From the NCBI GenBank assembly GCA_902461995.1, contig CABQAA010000097.1:1-7561 (forward strand): a DNA stretch of 7,561 nt. The letters run 5' to 3'. The notes beneath the pieces are model-generated. The model saw only the letters and a list, made by a program, of their open reading frames with translations. It was not told the origin of the DNA and made no database searches. Of this stretch, positions 6,799 to 7,561 are shown one piece after another (position 1 is the first letter of the stretch; each line of letters starts with the position of its first letter). Source of the stretch: an uncultured Oscillospiraceae bacterium. Its GTDB lineage: Bacteria > Bacillota > Clostridia > Oscillospirales > Acutalibacteraceae. A program made the translations under genes and the position numbers.

Positions 6799-7561
6799 TC
6801 ACACTTCCTTACTGGATGGGGCCAAGCCGCCGATCCGTACCTGATAAAGGGGCAGGGCGGGATCTCCCGCCACCGCCGCCGTATAGCCTCGTTCTTCAAA
6901 CCACCGGATGGTCTCCCGCCGCTGTCCGATCATTTTGGAGAGAGCACGGGGATGGACAAAAAAGCGGACAGGACCGGGTGTCAACCGTTTCTCCCGCAAA
7001 AGAGCGGCCGCGCGGTCCCGGTAAATCCGCGCTTCACACAGCTCCCGGAAGGCCGGATGCCAGGGACCCGCCTCCCGGCCATTCTCGAGTCCGGGTGACG
7101 CGTGCAGGCCCAGCCGAATGACCGGGATGCCGCGTTCCTCCTCGAAAAAGAGCAGGAGAGCGGCGCAGAGCGCCACCGCCTCCTCCAGCGACGGCGGGGT
7201 ATAGGTTCCGCTTCGGACGGCATCCGCAAGCGGGGTGCCCCGCAGCACAATCGTGGGATAAATCCGCACCGTATCGGGATGCAGGTCCGCAAGACGGCGG
7301 GCGGTTTCCCGATCGCCGTCCGGAGCGCTTCCCGGCAGTCCCGTCATCATCTGCAGGCCCAGGGAGAGCCCCGCTGCCCGGATCAGCCCCGCCGCCCGTT
7401 CGACATCGGCCGCGGTGTGGCCCCGGCCGTTCCAGGCGAGCACGGCGTCGTCCATGCTCTGGGCGCCGAGTTCCACCGCCGTTACCCCCCGCGCCGTCAG
7501 CTCAGCGAGGACCGCTTCGTCCACGCAGTCGGGCCGGGTGGACAGGCGGATTCCCGCAAAA
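6799..7561 (-). CDS. Elp3-like radical SAM protein (C-terminal part, 5' end outside window)
   Basis: The last 253 residues of a radical SAM protein of the Elp3-like group are visible, ending in TGA at 6801-6799. The open frame continues past the right edge. The part seen begins FAGIRLSTRPDC and then carries ELGAQSMDD, GLQMMTGLPG and RIYPTIVLRGTPL, a pattern typical of the second half of the Elp3-type radical SAM barrel. The N-terminal cysteine motif that holds the 4Fe-4S cluster would lie outside the window and is not seen. The last 60 or so residues (FFVHPRALSKMIGQRRETIR onward) do not look like the acetyltransferase domain of true Elp3, so this is probably the shorter clostridial relative often encoded between rnc and smc. 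Its substrate is not known to me; RNA modification is only a guess from Elp3 similarity. It ends 4 bases before the smc start, so the two genes are probably co-transcribed and translationally coupled. Confidence 0.85.
   Translation of the reverse strand, partial: FAGIRLSTRPDCVDEAVLAELTARGVTAVELGAQSMDDAVLAWNGRGHTAADVERAAGLIRAAGLSLGLQMMTGLPGSAPDGDRETARRLADLHPDTVRIYPTIVLRGTPLADAVRSGTYTPPSLEEAVALCAALLLFFEEERGIPVIRLGLHASPGLENGREAGPWHPAFRELCEARIYRDRAAALLREKRLTPGPVRFFVHPRALSKMIGQRRETIRWFEERGYTAAVAGDPALPLYQVRIGGLAPSSKEV
6804..6810 (-). promoter_or_regulatory. Ribosome binding site of smc
   Basis: AAGGAAG on the minus strand, 9 bases before the GTG at 6794. It lies inside the last codons of the radical SAM gene. 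It decides the smc start in favour of GTG over the upstream in-frame ATG at 6899. Confidence 0.75.

Noticed and set aside
6795..6899. N-terminal extension of SMC from ATG 6899
   Set aside because: The added 35 residues do not resemble the SMC N-terminus and overlap the radical SAM gene. A well-placed ribosome binding site and the family N-terminus point to GTG 6794.
5673..7121. Very long plus-strand open frame (482 codons) opposite smc and the radical SAM gene
   Set aside because: It is antisense to conserved SMC head, coiled-coil and hinge-side sequence with intact catalytic motifs. Long antisense frames are expected opposite GC-rich coding DNA. The translation has no recognisable domain.

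Overview
The window is a GC-rich (mostly about 60-70%) stretch of bacterial chromosome with every supported gene on the minus strand, packed head to tail. The core order, read 5'->3' on the minus strand, is an Elp3-like radical SAM protein, smc, two small membrane proteins and ftsY. Radical SAM-smc-ftsY is an order typical of Clostridia (Firmicutes), where an rnc gene usually lies further upstream. The strong AGGAGG-type ribosome binding sites and the very short acidic/N-domain region of FtsY also fit a Gram-positive host. A GC-rich clostridial lineage such as Oscillospiraceae is an inference; no rRNA or other taxonomic marker is present.

Layout from the right edge to the left. At 7561-6799 is the C-terminal part of the radical SAM protein; its 5' end lies outside the window. 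At 6794-3213 is a complete smc starting at GTG, only 4 bases after the previous stop. At 3180-2602 and 2588-2016 are two tandem paralogues encoding two-TM proteins that look like the YcxB-like family. At 1960-1046 is a complete ftsY. At 1046-479 is a GNAT acetyltransferase whose start overlaps the ftsY stop. At 482-1 is the 5' part of a multi-pass membrane protein that runs off the left edge. No gap exceeds about 55 bases, and I saw no convincing promoter or intrinsic terminator, so the whole block is probably one operon transcribed from outside the window.

Functionally, SMC organises and segregates the chromosome with ScpA and ScpB. FtsY is the signal recognition particle receptor that delivers ribosomes to the membrane. 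The radical SAM, YcxB-like, GNAT and membrane proteins have no established link to these roles; they share the transcript.

The most notable points are two. First, an apparent one-base insertion near 592-593 knocks the GNAT gene out of frame and, by coincidence, splices it in frame onto the downstream membrane protein gene, giving a 348-codon artificial open frame that a gene finder would probably call as one protein. Second, the tandem YcxB-like pair between smc and ftsY has very similar C-termini but strikingly different base composition. I found no CRISPR array, mobile element, RNA gene or clearly new defence-type system.
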